From assembly GCA_017302035.1 (NCBI GenBank), contig JAFLEA010000022.1, positions 1 through 39,376 on the forward strand: a stretch of 39,376 bases of DNA. The letters run 5' to 3'. The stretch is from Lysobacterales bacterium (lineage in GTDB: Bacteria > Pseudomonadota > Gammaproteobacteria > Xanthomonadales > Xanthomonadaceae). The notes under the pieces are model-generated. The model had not been told where the DNA came from. It searched no databases and was given only the letters and a program-made list of their open reading frames with translations. Made by a program: the position numbers and the translations under genes. Positions 26,354 through 35,118 of this stretch are shown piece after piece. How positions within the stretch are numbered: position 1 is the stretch's first letter; every line of letters begins with the position of its first letter.

Positions 26354-28360
26354 ATGCGCATTCGTACCCTGTCCTTCCTGGCCGCCGCCCTGGCCTCGCC
26401 GCTGCCGGCCATGGCGGCCGACGCGCCGATCCCGGTGCAGGATTTCGTCAAGCACCCCACCTACAGCAACGCAAAGATCTCGCCCAACGGCGAATACCTG
26501 GCCATGACCGTCGACCGCGGCGACCAGGACGTGCTGACCGTGATGCGCACCAGCGACCTGTCGGTGGTCAAGGTCAACCAGCTGCCCGAGGGCCGCAGCG
26601 TCGGCTCGTTCTACTGGACCAGTCCCGATCGCCTGATGTTCAATGCCGTGCGCAAAATCGGCAGCTTCGAACAGCCGATGGGCACCGGCGAATGGTTCGC
26701 GGTCAATGCCGACGGCAGCCAGCCGCGGCCGCTGGTTTTCTACGGCACTCGCGACGCCACCCAGCGCAGCAAGCAGGTCGACAACAACGAGCGCCTGTCC
26801 CTGCTCGACACCTTGCGCGACGACGACACCAACGTGGCGATGACCCTGAGCGACCTCGCCCGTTCCAAGGAAGGCGCCGGCACCGAGGTGGTGCTGATGG
26901 ATACCTATACCGGCCGGCGCGTGCCCATGGCGCGCGCGCCCAAGGAGAACTGCTCGATCTCGCTGGACGCCGACAAGAAGCCGCGCTTCGCGCTCTGCTC
27001 CTCGAGCCGCAACGACGAGGGCGAGTACGAGGAGCGCTCCGAACTGTATCGCCGCGACGACAAGGGCGCCTGGACCCTGGTCAGCGCCTCCAAGGCCGAC
27101 GGCAAGCACCTGTCGGTGGTGCACACCGCGCCCGACGGCAAGGTGTACGCCACCCAGAGCGACGGCAAGGCACCGGCTGCGATCGGCACCCTGGACACCG
27201 CCACCGGCAAGTTCATCGCCCTGCACCAGGATCCGGAAGCGGACATCTCCGACCTGATCTGGTCGGTGGACCAGCAGAGCCTGATCGCCGCGGTGACCGA
27301 GGCCGGCGCGCCCAAGGTCACGCTGATCGACGAGGATCATCCGGACGCGGAAATCTACACGTCCCTGGCCTCGGCCTTCCCCGGCCAGTTCGTCGACTTC
27401 TCCAGCGCGACCAAGGACGGCAAGAAGATCGTGGTTTCGGTGTCCAGCGACACCAACCCCGGCGAGCTCTACCTGTACGACCGCGACACCGGCAAGGCAC
27501 GCTTCCTGATGCAGGGCCGCGCCTGGCTGGATCCGAAGAAGATGAGCGAGGTCAAGCCGTTCGTGGTCAAGTCCCGCGACGGCAAGCAGATCCATGGCTA
27601 CCTGACCCTGCCGCATGGCTCCAGCGGGCGCAACCTGCCGCTGATCGTCAACCCGCACGGCGGACCGATCGGCCCGCGCGACAACTGGGGCTTCGACACC
27701 ACCGCCCAGATGTTCGCCAGCCGCGGCTATGCCGTGCTGCAGGTCAACTTCCGCGGTTCGGACGGCTACGGCAAGGAGTTCCGCGACGCCGGCCACATGC
27801 AATGGGCGCAGGGGATCCAGAACGACATCCTCGACGCGACCCATTGGGCGATCGACCAGGGCTACGTCGACAAGGACCGCATCTGCATCTTCGGCGGCAG
27901 CTTCGGCGGCTACTCCTCGCTGATGGCGCCGATCCGCGAACCCGGTCTGTTCCAGTGCGCGGTAGGCTACGTCGGCGTGTACGACCTGGAGATGCTGCAT
28001 ACCAAGGGAGACATCCCGCAGCGCGAGTCCGGGCGCCGCTACCTGCGCCGTACCATCGGCACCGACAAGGACACGCTGCGCGCCGGCTCGCCCACCGCGC
28101 TGGCGGACAAGGTGGGGATCCCGGTGCTGCTGGTGGCCGGTGCCCGCGACCAGCGCGCCGTGCCCGAGCAGACCGAAGCGATGCGCGACGCCCTGGTCAA
28201 GGCCGGCAACCCGCCAGTGGAGACGATCATCCAGTCCGGCGAGATGCACGGGTTCTACAAGGAAGAAAACAACCAGGCGCTGTACACGAAGATCCTGGAC
28301 TTCTTCGGCAAGCACATCGGTGGACAGGTCGCGGTCGGCACTCCGTCGAAGGCCGACTGA
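26354..28360 (+). CDS. Secreted S9-family prolyl-oligopeptidase-like peptidase
   Basis: A 668-residue periplasmic peptidase. ATG at 26354 follows AAGGAG by 5 nt and opens a signal peptide (MRIRTLSFLAAALASPLPAMAA). Residues 25-390 form a beta-propeller (PNGEYLAMTVDRG, WTSPDRLMF), and 400-668 an alpha/beta hydrolase with Ser516 in GGSFGGYSS, Asp599 in GARDQRAVPEQ and His632 in GEMHGFYKEEN. NPHGGPIGPRDNWGFD is the family oxyanion region. Such enzymes cut short peptides, often dipeptides from the N-terminus or acyl-aminoacyl bonds. It directly follows the TonB receptor, separated by a terminator. It is a paralogue of the broken gene at 1-255. Confidence 0.93.
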   Translation: MRIRTLSFLAAALASPLPAMAADAPIPVQDFVKHPTYSNAKISPNGEYLAMTVDRGDQDVLTVMRTSDLSVVKVNQLPEGRSVGSFYWTSPDRLMFNAVRKIGSFEQPMGTGEWFAVNADGSQPRPLVFYGTRDATQRSKQVDNNERLSLLDTLRDDDTNVAMTLSDLARSKEGAGTEVVLMDTYTGRRVPMARAPKENCSISLDADKKPRFALCSSSRNDEGEYEERSELYRRDDKGAWTLVSASKADGKHLSVVHTAPDGKVYATQSDGKAPAAIGTLDTATGKFIALHQDPEADISDLIWSVDQQSLIAAVTEAGAPKVTLIDEDHPDAEIYTSLASAFPGQFVDFSSATKDGKKIVVSVSSDTNPGELYLYDRDTGKARFLMQGRAWLDPKKMSEVKPFVVKSRDGKQIHGYLTLPHGSSGRNLPLIVNPHGGPIGPRDNWGFDTTAQMFASRGYAVLQVNFRGSDGYGKEFRDAGHMQWAQGIQNDILDATHWAIDQGYVDKDRICIFGGSFGGYSSLMAPIREPGLFQCAVGYVGVYDLEMLHTKGDIPQRESGRRYLRRTIGTDKDTLRAGSPTALADKVGIPVLLVAGARDQRAVPEQTEAMRDALVKAGNPPVETIIQSGEMHGFYKEENNQALYTKILDFFGKHIGGQVAVGTPSKAD

Positions 28361-28372
28361 CCTGCGCGATCC

Positions 28373-28400
28373 TCCCGGGCCGGCCGCCGCCGGCCCGGGA
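28373..28400 (+). terminator. GC-rich hairpin after the S9 peptidase
   Basis: TCCCGGGCCGGC and GCCGGCCCGGGA form a 12-bp perfect stem around CGCC, starting 12 nt after the stop codon. There is no T-run, so it may be a Rho-independent stop of low efficiency or an mRNA 3' protector. Confidence 0.5.
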
Positions 28401-28457
28401 TCGCCCCGCCTCCGGCATGCGTGACTAACGGCCATTCCGGCAACTGCCGGGCTGGGC

Positions 28458-28463
28458 CAGAAT
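28458..28463 (+). promoter_or_regulatory. Putative -10 for the Sel1-like gene
   Basis: CAGAAT with TTCCGG 17 nt upstream (28435-28440). It lies 41 nt before the ATG at 28504. Both boxes are weak matches. Confidence 0.3.
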
Positions 28464-28503
28464 GCGCCCGCGCAAGTTCGCGTGGACGAGGCCGGAACGA
28501 CAC

Positions 28504-29331
28504 ATGGACGCCAGGCAAGGGAAGGCGGGGTACCTGCTGTTGCTCGCATTGCTGTGCCCTGCGGCATTCGCCGCGGACAAGCCGGCAGGCGGCAAGCCAC
28601 CGCCCGATCCGACCCAGGACGAGCTGATGATGAGCGCCGGCTTCCTGTCCTCGCACCCGGACCTGCGCTACCGCCTCAACGGGCAGAAGCGCTACGGGGA
28701 AGGCGAGTACGCCGAGGCCTTCAGCTTCTTCCAGCGCGCCGCCTACTACGGCGACAAGCCCGCGCAGGGCATGGTCGCCGAGATGCTGTGGAACGGCCAG
28801 GGCGTGGACCAGGACCGGCCGCTGGCCTACGCCTGGATGGACCTGGCCGCCGAGCGCGGCTACGAGGGTTTCATGGGCCATCGCGAGCGCTACTGGGCGG
28901 CGCTGGACGAGGCCGAGCGCGCCCGCGCCCTGGAAGTGGGCCAGGCCATCTACGCCAAGTACGGCGACGAAGCCTCCGAACCGCGGCTGGCCGCGGTCCT
29001 GCACCGCGAACGTGCCCGCCAGACCGGCAGCCGCACGGGCTTCTCCGGCGCGCTGAAGATCTACATCCCGGGGCCCGGCGGCGACTACCTGCAGATCGAC
29101 GGTTCCAAGTACTACGACGAGAGCTACTGGGAACCGGCGAAGTACCGCGCTCTGCAGGACTCGATCTGGGAGCGCTCCTACACCGGGCGGGTGGACGTGG
29201 GCCCGGTCGAGCAGATCGGCACCGACAACCGCCCCAATTCGCGGGTCCCGGCGACCGCACCGCAGGTCGACGCCCCCGAGCCGAAAAGCCCGGAACCGGA
29301 CGCCAGCGTCGGCACCCGTCCGCAACCCTGA
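28504..29331 (+). CDS. Secreted Sel1-repeat-like protein
   Basis: A 275-residue exported protein. The start at 28504 (MDARQGKAGYLLLLALLCPAAFAADKP) gives a good signal peptide; the frame is open upstream to 28462 but that part is not needed. Residues about 55-110 carry one to two Sel1/TPR-like helical pairs (GQKRYGEGEYAEAFSFFQRAAYYGDKPAQGMVAEMLWNGQGVDQDRPLAYAWMDLAAERGYE). The second half (residues about 170-255: KIYIPGPGGDYLQIDGSKYYDESYWEPAKYRALQDSIWERS) has no family I recognise. The tail is Pro/Glu-rich. Sel1 proteins usually mediate protein contacts. The gene is between the S9 peptidase and the DUF2147 gene, with its own gap on each side. Confidence 0.8.
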   Translation: MDARQGKAGYLLLLALLCPAAFAADKPAGGKPPPDPTQDELMMSAGFLSSHPDLRYRLNGQKRYGEGEYAEAFSFFQRAAYYGDKPAQGMVAEMLWNGQGVDQDRPLAYAWMDLAAERGYEGFMGHRERYWAALDEAERARALEVGQAIYAKYGDEASEPRLAAVLHRERARQTGSRTGFSGALKIYIPGPGGDYLQIDGSKYYDESYWEPAKYRALQDSIWERSYTGRVDVGPVEQIGTDNRPNSRVPATAPQVDAPEPKSPEPDASVGTRPQP

Positions 29332-29422
29332 CCGTACGCAGGCGTAGGCAGCCTGGCGGCGCTGCGCTAGAGTGGACCCCGGCCCGGCCGCCCTGGCCGG
29401 GGTCAACTTCCCGGGAGGGGAC

Positions 29423-29872
29423 ATGCGCAGTACCGGTTCCAATACGCTTGCCATCGCCGTGCTGTTGCCGGCCCTGCTGGCCGCCGGCTCGGCCCTCGCC
29501 GCCGACACCGCCGTCGGCCGCTGGAAGACCATCGACAGCGACACCGGCAAGCCCAAGTCCATCGTCGAGATCAGCCAGGCGTCCAACGGCACCATCAGCG
29601 GCCACATCGTCGAACTGCTCAATCCCAGCAAGCCGAACCCGACCTGCGACAAGTGCAGCGACGACCGCAAGGACAAGCCGATCGCGGGCATGGAAATCAT
29701 CCGCGGGATGAAGGCCCAGGGCGGCGGCAAGTACGCCGGCGGCACCATCCTCAAGCCCGACGAAGGCAAGGTCTACAAGTCGAAGATGGAGCTGGTCGAG
29801 GGCGGCAGGAAGCTGGAGGTGTCCGGCTGCATCGCCTTCATCTGCAAGTCGCAGACCTGGCTGCGGCAATAG
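29423..29872 (+). CDS. DUF2147 secreted protein
   Basis: A 149-residue periplasmic protein. GGGAGGGG just upstream fixes the ATG at 29423. The signal peptide runs to about residue 27 (LLAAGSALAADTAVGRW). The mature domain matches DUF2147: VGRWKTIDSDTGKPKSIVEI, ISGHIVELLNPSKPNPTC, KPIAGMEIIRGMKAQGGGKYAGGTILKPDEGKVYKSKMEL and CIAFICKSQTW. Cysteines near 74, 77, 135 and 140 may form disulfides. Family members are small beta-barrels of lipocalin-like type; no function is proven. A TAGAGT at 29368-29373 could be its -10. Confidence 0.88.
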   Translation: MRSTGSNTLAIAVLLPALLAAGSALAADTAVGRWKTIDSDTGKPKSIVEISQASNGTISGHIVELLNPSKPNPTCDKCSDDRKDKPIAGMEIIRGMKAQGGGKYAGGTILKPDEGKVYKSKMELVEGGRKLEVSGCIAFICKSQTWLRQ

Positions 29873-29903
29873 CGTTCCGGTCCGGCTGGATGATGCAACC
29901 ACA

Positions 29904-29925
29904 CGACCCGGCCCCGGCCGGGTCG
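29904..29925 (+). terminator. Hairpin after the DUF2147 gene
   Basis: CGACCCGGCC and GGCCGGGTCG pair around two C residues, starting 31 nt after the stop, and are followed by CTGCTTT. The T-run is short. Confidence 0.55.
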
Positions 29926-29998
29926 CTGCTTTCCGGGATGGCACCGCGCACGCCGGAACGCCGTCATGGCGCCGGCCGGATCGGTTCGGCCTCCGTGC

Positions 29999-30004
29999 GA
30001 TAAT
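29999..30004 (+). promoter_or_regulatory. Putative -10 for metG
   Basis: GATAAT 26 nt before the ATG at 30031, leaving a leader of about 20 nt. No recognisable -35. Confidence 0.45.
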
Positions 30005-30030
30005 CGCCAACCCCCAGCGATACGCCGCCC

Positions 30031-32103
30031 ATGTCCCGCTCCGCCCTCGTCACCAACGCCCTGCCCTACGCCAACGGCCCGCTGCACCTGGGCCACCTGG
30101 TCGGCTACATCCAGGCCGACGTCTGGGTGCGGGCGCGGCGCATGCGCGGCGACACGGTGCACTACGTCTGCGCCGACGACACCCATGGCACCCCGATCAT
30201 GCTCGCCGCCGAGAAGGCCGGGGTCACCCCCGAGGCCTTCATCGCCGGCATCCAGGCCGGCCACGAGCGCGACTTCGCCGCCTTCGGCGTGGCCTTCGAC
30301 CACTACGACTCGACCCATTCGCGGACCAATCGCGAGATCACCGAGCTGCTCTACTCGCGGCTGGACGCCGGCGGCCACATCGCACGGCGCTCGGTGGCCC
30401 AGTTCTACGATCCGGCCAAGGGCATGTTCCTGCCCGACCGCTACATCAAGGGCACCTGCCCCAACTGCGGCGCGATCGACCAGTACGGCGACAACTGCGA
30501 GGTGTGCGGCGCCACCTACGCACCCACCGACCTGAAGGAGCCGAAGTCGGTGCTGTCCGGGGCCACCCCGGAACTGCGCGATTCCGAGCACTTCTTCTTC
30601 GAGGTCGGCCGCTTCGAGAGCTTCCTGCGCCAGTGGCTGGCCGGCGACGTGGCCCTGCCGGGGGTCAAGGCCAAACTGATGGAATGGCTGGACGCCGAGG
30701 GCGGCCTGCGCGCCTGGGACATCTCCCGCGACGCGCCGTATTTCGGCTTCCAGATCCCCAACCAGCCGGGCAAGTACTTCTACGTCTGGCTGGATGCACC
30801 GATCGGCTACCTGTCGAGCTTCCGCAACCTGTGCGCGGAGAACGGCGCGGACTTCGACGCGTTCCTGGCCGCGGACAGCACCGCCGAGCTGCACCACTTC
30901 ATCGGCAAGGACATCGTCAATTTCCACGGCCTGTTCTGGCCGGCGGTGCTGCACGGCGCCGGCCTGCGCGCGCCGACCCGGCTGCACGTCAACGGCTACC
31001 TGACCGTGGACGGAGCCAAGATGTCCAAGTCGCGGGGCACCTTCATCATGGCCCGCACCTACCTCGACGCCGGCCTGGACCCCGAGGCGCTGCGCTACTA
31101 CTACGCGGCCAAGTCCTCCGGCGGCGTCGACGACCTGGACCTGAACCTTTCCGACTTCACCGCGCGGGTGAACGCCGACCTGGTCGGCAAGTTCGTCAAC
31201 CTGGCCAGCCGCTGCGCGGGCTTCGTCGACAAGCGCTTCGGCGGCCGCCTGGCCGATGCGCTACCCGACCCGGACCAGTACGCGCGCTTCGTCGCCACCC
31301 TGGGCGGGGTACGCGACGCCTACGAGCGCAACGACCCGGCCGCGGCGATCCGCCAGCTGATGGCGCTGGCCGACGAGGCCAACAAGTACATCGACGAACA
31401 CAAGCCCTGGGTGATCGCCAAGGAAGCAGGCGCCGACGCCAGGCTGCAGGCCGTGTGCACCCAGGGCCTGAACCTGTTCCGGGTGCTCGCCGCCGCGCTG
31501 GCGCCGGTACTGCCGCGCACCTCGGCCCAGGCCGCCGACTTCCTCGCCGCGCCCGTGCGCGGCTGGGCCGACCTGGACGCCCCCCTGCTCGCGCACCGGA
31601 TCGACACCTACGTTCCGCTGTTCACCCGCATCGACCCCAAGCTGATCGACGCCATGACCGAAGCCTCGAAGGACACCCTGGCCGCGGCGCCTGCCGCGCC
31701 CGCGAAGCAGGCCGGAACGAAGGCCGAGACCCAGCCCGCCACCGCTGCCGCGCAGGTCGGCGAGACCCCCGCCTGCATCGGCATCGAGGATTTCGCCCGG
31801 CTCGACCTGCGCATCGGCAAGGTGCTCGAATGCGACTTCGTCGACGGTTCGGACAAGCTGCTGCGCTTCCTGCTCGACGCCGGCGAACTGGGCCGGCGCC
31901 AGATCTTCTCCGGCATCCGCGCCAGCTACGGCGAGCCGGAAAAGCTGATCGGGCGCAACGTGGTGTTCGTCGCCAACCTGGCGCCGCGCAAGATGCGCTT
32001 CGGGGTCAGCGAGGGCATGGTCCTGTCGGCCGGCTTCGACGGCGGCGCGCTGGCCCTGCTCGACGCCGATCCCGGCGCGCAGCCGGGCATGCCCGTTCGC
32101 TAG
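30031..32103 (+). CDS. metG: Methionyl-tRNA synthetase
   Basis: A 690-residue class I synthetase with a C-terminal tRNA-binding OB domain. The HIGH motif appears as HLGH (about 19-22), the zinc knuckles as CPNCGAIDQYGDNCEVCG, and KMSKS is at 330-334 (DGAKMSKSRGTF). A helical anticodon-binding domain follows (LADEANKYIDEHKPWVIAKE). An Ala-rich linker (about 552-575) leads to the Arc1p/EMAP-like domain (EDFARLDLRIGKVLECDFVDGSDKLLRFLLDAGE...NLAPRKMRFGVSEGM), which allows dimerisation. This is the long, zinc-containing E. coli-like form. The gene heads a run with a HAD phosphatase and rnfB. Confidence 0.98.
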   Translation: MSRSALVTNALPYANGPLHLGHLVGYIQADVWVRARRMRGDTVHYVCADDTHGTPIMLAAEKAGVTPEAFIAGIQAGHERDFAAFGVAFDHYDSTHSRTNREITELLYSRLDAGGHIARRSVAQFYDPAKGMFLPDRYIKGTCPNCGAIDQYGDNCEVCGATYAPTDLKEPKSVLSGATPELRDSEHFFFEVGRFESFLRQWLAGDVALPGVKAKLMEWLDAEGGLRAWDISRDAPYFGFQIPNQPGKYFYVWLDAPIGYLSSFRNLCAENGADFDAFLAADSTAELHHFIGKDIVNFHGLFWPAVLHGAGLRAPTRLHVNGYLTVDGAKMSKSRGTFIMARTYLDAGLDPEALRYYYAAKSSGGVDDLDLNLSDFTARVNADLVGKFVNLASRCAGFVDKRFGGRLADALPDPDQYARFVATLGGVRDAYERNDPAAAIRQLMALADEANKYIDEHKPWVIAKEAGADARLQAVCTQGLNLFRVLAAALAPVLPRTSAQAADFLAAPVRGWADLDAPLLAHRIDTYVPLFTRIDPKLIDAMTEASKDTLAAAPAAPAKQAGTKAETQPATAAAQVGETPACIGIEDFARLDLRIGKVLECDFVDGSDKLLRFLLDAGELGRRQIFSGIRASYGEPEKLIGRNVVFVANLAPRKMRFGVSEGMVLSAGFDGGALALLDADPGAQPGMPVR

Positions 32104-32148
32104 GGCGTTCCCGGCGCAAACGCGCCACGTCGACCTAGGATTGCGTGG

Positions 32149-32739
32149 ATGGATCTGGCGCTGATCGACTTCGACCACACGGTCACGACCTGCGACACCT
32201 ATTCGCGCTTCCTGCGCGGCGTGGCCACGCCGCGCCAACAGGCCGGCGCGAAGTGGAGTGTGGGACCGTGGCTGGCCGGCTACCGGATCGGGCTGGTGTC
32301 GGCCGCCGTGCTGCGCACGCGCGTTACCCGGGTGGCGTTCGCCGGCCGCGACGCGGCCGAGATCGAGAAGGCGGCACGCCACTACGCCGATGAGGTGCTG
32401 CCCGGCCTGCTGCGCCCATGGATGATGGCGCGCATCGCCTGGCATCGCGAACGCGGCGACGACCTGTTGCTGGTATCCGGCTCGCTCGACCTGTACCTGC
32501 GCCCGTGGTGCGAACGGCATGGCCTGGGACTGCTGTGCAACCGCCTGGAAGTCGTGGACGGCCGCCTTACCGGCCGCTACCTCGGCGGCGACCGCGGCGC
32601 GCACAAGGCCGCCGACATCCGCGCGGCCCGCGAACTGACGCGCTACCCGCGCATCCATGCCTACGGCGACAGCCGCGAGGACCGGCCGATGCTCGCCCTC
32701 GCCCACGCGCGCTGGTACCGCGGCCGCCAGATCGCCTGA
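32149..32739 (+). CDS. HAD-IB family phosphatase (SerB-like)
   Basis: A 196-residue HAD-superfamily hydrolase of subfamily IB. Motif I is LIDFDHTVTT with nucleophile Asp7 and acid Asp9; motif II is LLVSGSLDLYLRPWCERHGL; the third lysine is probably in GDRGAHKAADI; motif IV is HAYGDSREDRPML. A helical cap lies between about 20 and 85. Close groups include phosphoserine phosphatase-like enzymes and PlsC-linked or membrane-lipid HAD-IB proteins; the substrate is not clear. TAGGAT at 32136-32141 lies just before the ATG at 32149 and could act as a -10 or provide AGGA as ribosome site. The gene is 45 nt after metG. Confidence 0.88.
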   Translation: MDLALIDFDHTVTTCDTYSRFLRGVATPRQQAGAKWSVGPWLAGYRIGLVSAAVLRTRVTRVAFAGRDAAEIEKAARHYADEVLPGLLRPWMMARIAWHRERGDDLLLVSGSLDLYLRPWCERHGLGLLCNRLEVVDGRLTGRYLGGDRGAHKAADIRAARELTRYPRIHAYGDSREDRPMLALAHARWYRGRQIA

Positions 32740-32760
32740 TCCGGTTCGCCGCCGCCGGGC

Positions 32761-32766
32761 GATAAT
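32761..32766 (+). promoter_or_regulatory. Putative -10 for rnfB
   Basis: GATAAT 30 nt before the ATG at 32797. The predicted leader is about 24 nt. The -35 region is not distinct. Confidence 0.4.
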
Positions 32767-32796
32767 GCCTGCCGCCAGCGCCAGCTTCCGTCACGC

Positions 32797-33255
32797 ATGA
32801 CCCGCCCGCCCATCGACGACCTGATCGAACGCCTCGACCGGCTGCTGCCGCAGACCCAGTGCGGCCAGTGCGGCTACGACGGCTGTCGCCCCTATGCCGG
32901 GGCGATGGCGCGCGGCGAAGCCGGGCCTGAGCGCTGCCCGCCCGGCGGCGACCCGGGCGCACGCGCGCTGGCGCTGTTGCTGGGGACGGCGCCGGTGGCC
33001 TACGACCGCGCACGCGGCGAGCACAAGCCGGCGCAGGTGGCGGTGGTGATCGAAGCCGACTGCATCGGCTGCACCAAGTGCATCCAGGCCTGCCCGGTGG
33101 ATGCGATCGTCGGCGCCAACAAGCTGATGCACGCGGTCCTGGATCCGCTGTGCACCGGCTGCGAACTGTGCGTACCGGCCTGTCCGGTCGACTGCATCGT
33201 GATGGAGCCGGCACCTCAGCGTGCACAGGCCGAGCAGACCCGCTCCACCTGGTAG
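32797..33255 (+). CDS. rnfB: RnfB-like iron-sulfur ferredoxin protein, soluble form
   Basis: A 152-residue Fe-S protein. Residues 1-50 carry the RnfB-type cluster motif ([16 protein letters not shown]...CPPGG, cysteines 22, 25, 30, 47). Residues about 87-135 hold two ferredoxin [4Fe-4S] motifs, [16 protein letters not shown] and [16 protein letters not shown]. Full-length RnfB starts with a membrane helix; this one has none and looks soluble. No rnfACDGE genes are in the window, and an orphan RnfB next to metG is common in Xanthomonadaceae, where its partner is unknown. Its 3' end overlaps the convergent TraB/GumN gene by 40 nt. Confidence 0.9.
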   Translation: MTRPPIDDLIERLDRLLPQTQCGQCGYDGCRPYAGAMARGEAGPERCPPGGDPGARALALLLGTAPVAYDRARGEHKPAQVAVVIEADCIGCTKCIQACPVDAIVGANKLMHAVLDPLCTGCELCVPACPVDCIVMEPAPQRAQAEQTRSTW

Positions 33256-34148
33256 CCCTTCGCCCGCAGCTTCTCCACCACGCCGTCCTCGCCCAGCAGG
33301 TGCAGCGCACCGACCACCACCAGCACGTCGTCGTCCCGCGCCAGCGCCCGCTCCAGTTTCGCCAGCCAGGCATCGTTGCGCTGGACGTTGATCTTCCGGT
33401 ACAGCGCCGGATAGTCGCGCTTCATCTCCGCGGCCATGTCGTTCCACAGCCGGCCGGCGTCGCCGGCGCGCCAGGTGCGATGCAGCGCGCGCGACTGGGC
33501 CTGGCCCTCGTGCGCCTGTTGCAGCGCCTCGGCCAGCATCTGGCGCTGCTCGTCCAGGTCCATGCCGGACAGCACCGCGATCTGTTCGTCGGCCCGCTCC
33601 AGGCCGTCGGCCGGCTTGCCGGCGCGCGCGGCGGCCTGCATGAAATGCCGGTCCAGGCCCAGCGCCGGATCCAGGCCCTGCTTGCCCATCTCGCGCAATC
33701 CCACGGTCAGGCCGACGAACCAGGGGTCGAACCGCGCCAGTTGCGCCAGCGGCAGACCGTTGCCGGCGGCGTAGCGCTCCAGCTCCGCCCACAGCTCCGG
33801 CCCGAGGTCCTGTTCCAGGCTGCCCGCCCGCGTCCGCGCCGCCGCCGCGGTCATGCGCCCGGCCAGCGCCGGCGACTCCATCTCCGCCGGCGCCAGCTCG
33901 AACAGCAGCGACTCGGCATCGGCGAACGCGGTCTCGACGTCAGTCGACAACGGATAGTCGTCGGCGGACAACAGGTGGAACGAGCCGAGCAGGTACAGCG
34001 AGCTGTCGGCGTCGGACACCTTCCACAACAACGGCACCGGCGGTTCGGCGGACGCGGCCGGCGCGAGGGCCAAGGCCAGCCAGGCGGCTCCGAGCCACAC
34101 CGCAACCCGCCACAGCGTCCTCTTTCCATCGGCCGGGCGCCGGGCCAT
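33216..34148 (-). CDS. TraB/GumN family periplasmic protein
   Basis: A 310-residue protein with signal peptide ([23 protein letters not shown]) and the TraB/GumN/Tiki fold. [16 protein letters not shown] (GSFH at 55-58) replaces the usual GTxH, and the second motif is [25 protein letters not shown] near the end. Tiki relatives are metalloproteases, and GumN lies at the end of the xanthan cluster without a proven role. Start 34148 is chosen because it opens the signal peptide; the longer frame is the antisense/shifted part of the DUF1684 gene. It is the last gene of the nnrD-tsaE-amiC-mutL run, 16 nt after the DUF1684 stop. Confidence 0.87.
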   Translation of the reverse strand: MARRPADGKRTLWRVAVWLGAAWLALALAPAASAEPPVPLLWKVSDADSSLYLLGSFHLLSADDYPLSTDVETAFADAESLLFELAPAEMESPALAGRMTAAAARTRAGSLEQDLGPELWAELERYAAGNGLPLAQLARFDPWFVGLTVGLREMGKQGLDPALGLDRHFMQAAARAGKPADGLERADEQIAVLSGMDLDEQRQMLAEALQQAHEGQAQSRALHRTWRAGDAGRLWNDMAAEMKRDYPALYRKINVQRNDAWLAKLERALARDDDVLVVVGALHLLGEDGVVEKLRAKGYQVERVCSACAR

Positions 34149-34164
34149 TGCAGGCACGGCCACT

Positions 34165-35118
34165 TCAACGCACCGGCGAGACATAGGTCTTTTCGCCGGC
34201 CTCGATCGACAGGTCGAGCCGGTTCTCCGGCGGCGGCAACGGACAGGTCGCGAACAGGGTGAACGCGCACGGCGGGTTGTAGGCGCGATTGAAGTCGAGC
34301 ACGACCTTGCCGTCGGCTCCGGGCCATTGCGCATCGAGGAAGCGGCCGGCCGGATAGCTGCCGTGGCCGCTGGTGCGGTCGGCCAGGACGAAGAACAGGT
34401 CGCGCCCCGGTTCGCCCAGCGCCTCGAGCCGGAACGTCCTGCCGTCGCGCTCGAATTCCACCGCGCCGACATTGGGCGAATCGCTCTGGGTGCCGACGAT
34501 GTCGCCGATCGGCAGGGTCTTGCCGGGCGGATGCGGCACGAACCGGCCCTCGATCCGCCAGGCCGGATCGGCCGGCCAGTATTGCAGGCCGGCAAACTGC
34601 AACCGGGTGGGCGCGTCGGCATGCTTGATCCGCAGCGCGTAGCGGTCGCCGCGCCGCAGCAGGGTCATCACCCCCTTGCCTTCATCGAAGCCGATCGCGG
34701 TCGGCTCCGGGTCGTGGTCGCTGTGCAGGGCGACCCGTCCGTGCAACGGCTTGTCGCCGAGGGTCAGTGCCGCGCCCTTTTCCGGGGTGAACCACCAGCG
34801 GCCCGCCTCGTCGCGCGAGACCATGCCCATGCGCTCGGGACCGAAGGCGAAGCGCACGCCATTGCCGATGCGCTCGCCGCTGCCGACGTAGTGCGCCTTC
34901 AGCTCCAGCCAGTGCAGCCCGACCAGACTGGTCCAGCCATCCGGCCGCAACAGGTCCTGCTCGCGCTGCTGGCGCCAGGCCTGCTGGTCGGCCAGGAATG
35001 CCGGATCCACCGCGGGCACGGCGGCCGGGCCCTTGCCCTCGCCCCCGCCGCCGCAGGCCCCCAGCAGCGATGCGCAGGCCAGCAGGCCCGTGGCCATGGC
35101 CGCGCGGGCCAGGCTCAT
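34165..35118 (-). CDS. DUF1684 lipoprotein
   Basis: A 317-residue probable lipoprotein. ATG at 35118 overlaps the mutL stop (ATGA), and LLGAC at 18-22 is a lipobox with Cys22. After a Gly/Pro-rich spacer, the DUF1684 domain follows: [38 protein letters not shown] near the start, YRLQ-type strands, [26 protein letters not shown] near the end. The last motif (N-R-A-Y-N-P-P-C-A) is the conserved signature; family members have no proven activity. Translational coupling to mutL suggests shared expression only, since a lipoprotein has no evident role in mismatch repair. Confidence 0.88.
   Translation of the reverse strand: MSLARAAMATGLLACASLLGACGGGGEGKGPAAVPAVDPAFLADQQAWRQQREQDLLRPDGWTSLVGLHWLELKAHYVGSGERIGNGVRFAFGPERMGMVSRDEAGRWWFTPEKGAALTLGDKPLHGRVALHSDHDPEPTAIGFDEGKGVMTLLRRGDRYALRIKHADAPTRLQFAGLQYWPADPAWRIEGRFVPHPPGKTLPIGDIVGTQSDSPNVGAVEFERDGRTFRLEALGEPGRDLFFVLADRTSGHGSYPAGRFLDAQWPGADGKVVLDFNRAYNPPCAFTLFATCPLPPPENRLDLSIEAGEKTYVSPVR

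Noticed and set aside
26354-28360. The S9 fragment at 1-255 as a displaced piece of this complete S9 gene
   Set aside because: The matching regions differ throughout (for example WIKPAQMAPM is absent here), and this gene is complete; they are paralogues.
26327-28600. Minus-strand open frame of 757 codons opposite the S9 peptidase
   Set aside because: The plus-strand gene has signal peptide, ribosome site and full catalytic triad; the antisense has no recognisable feature.
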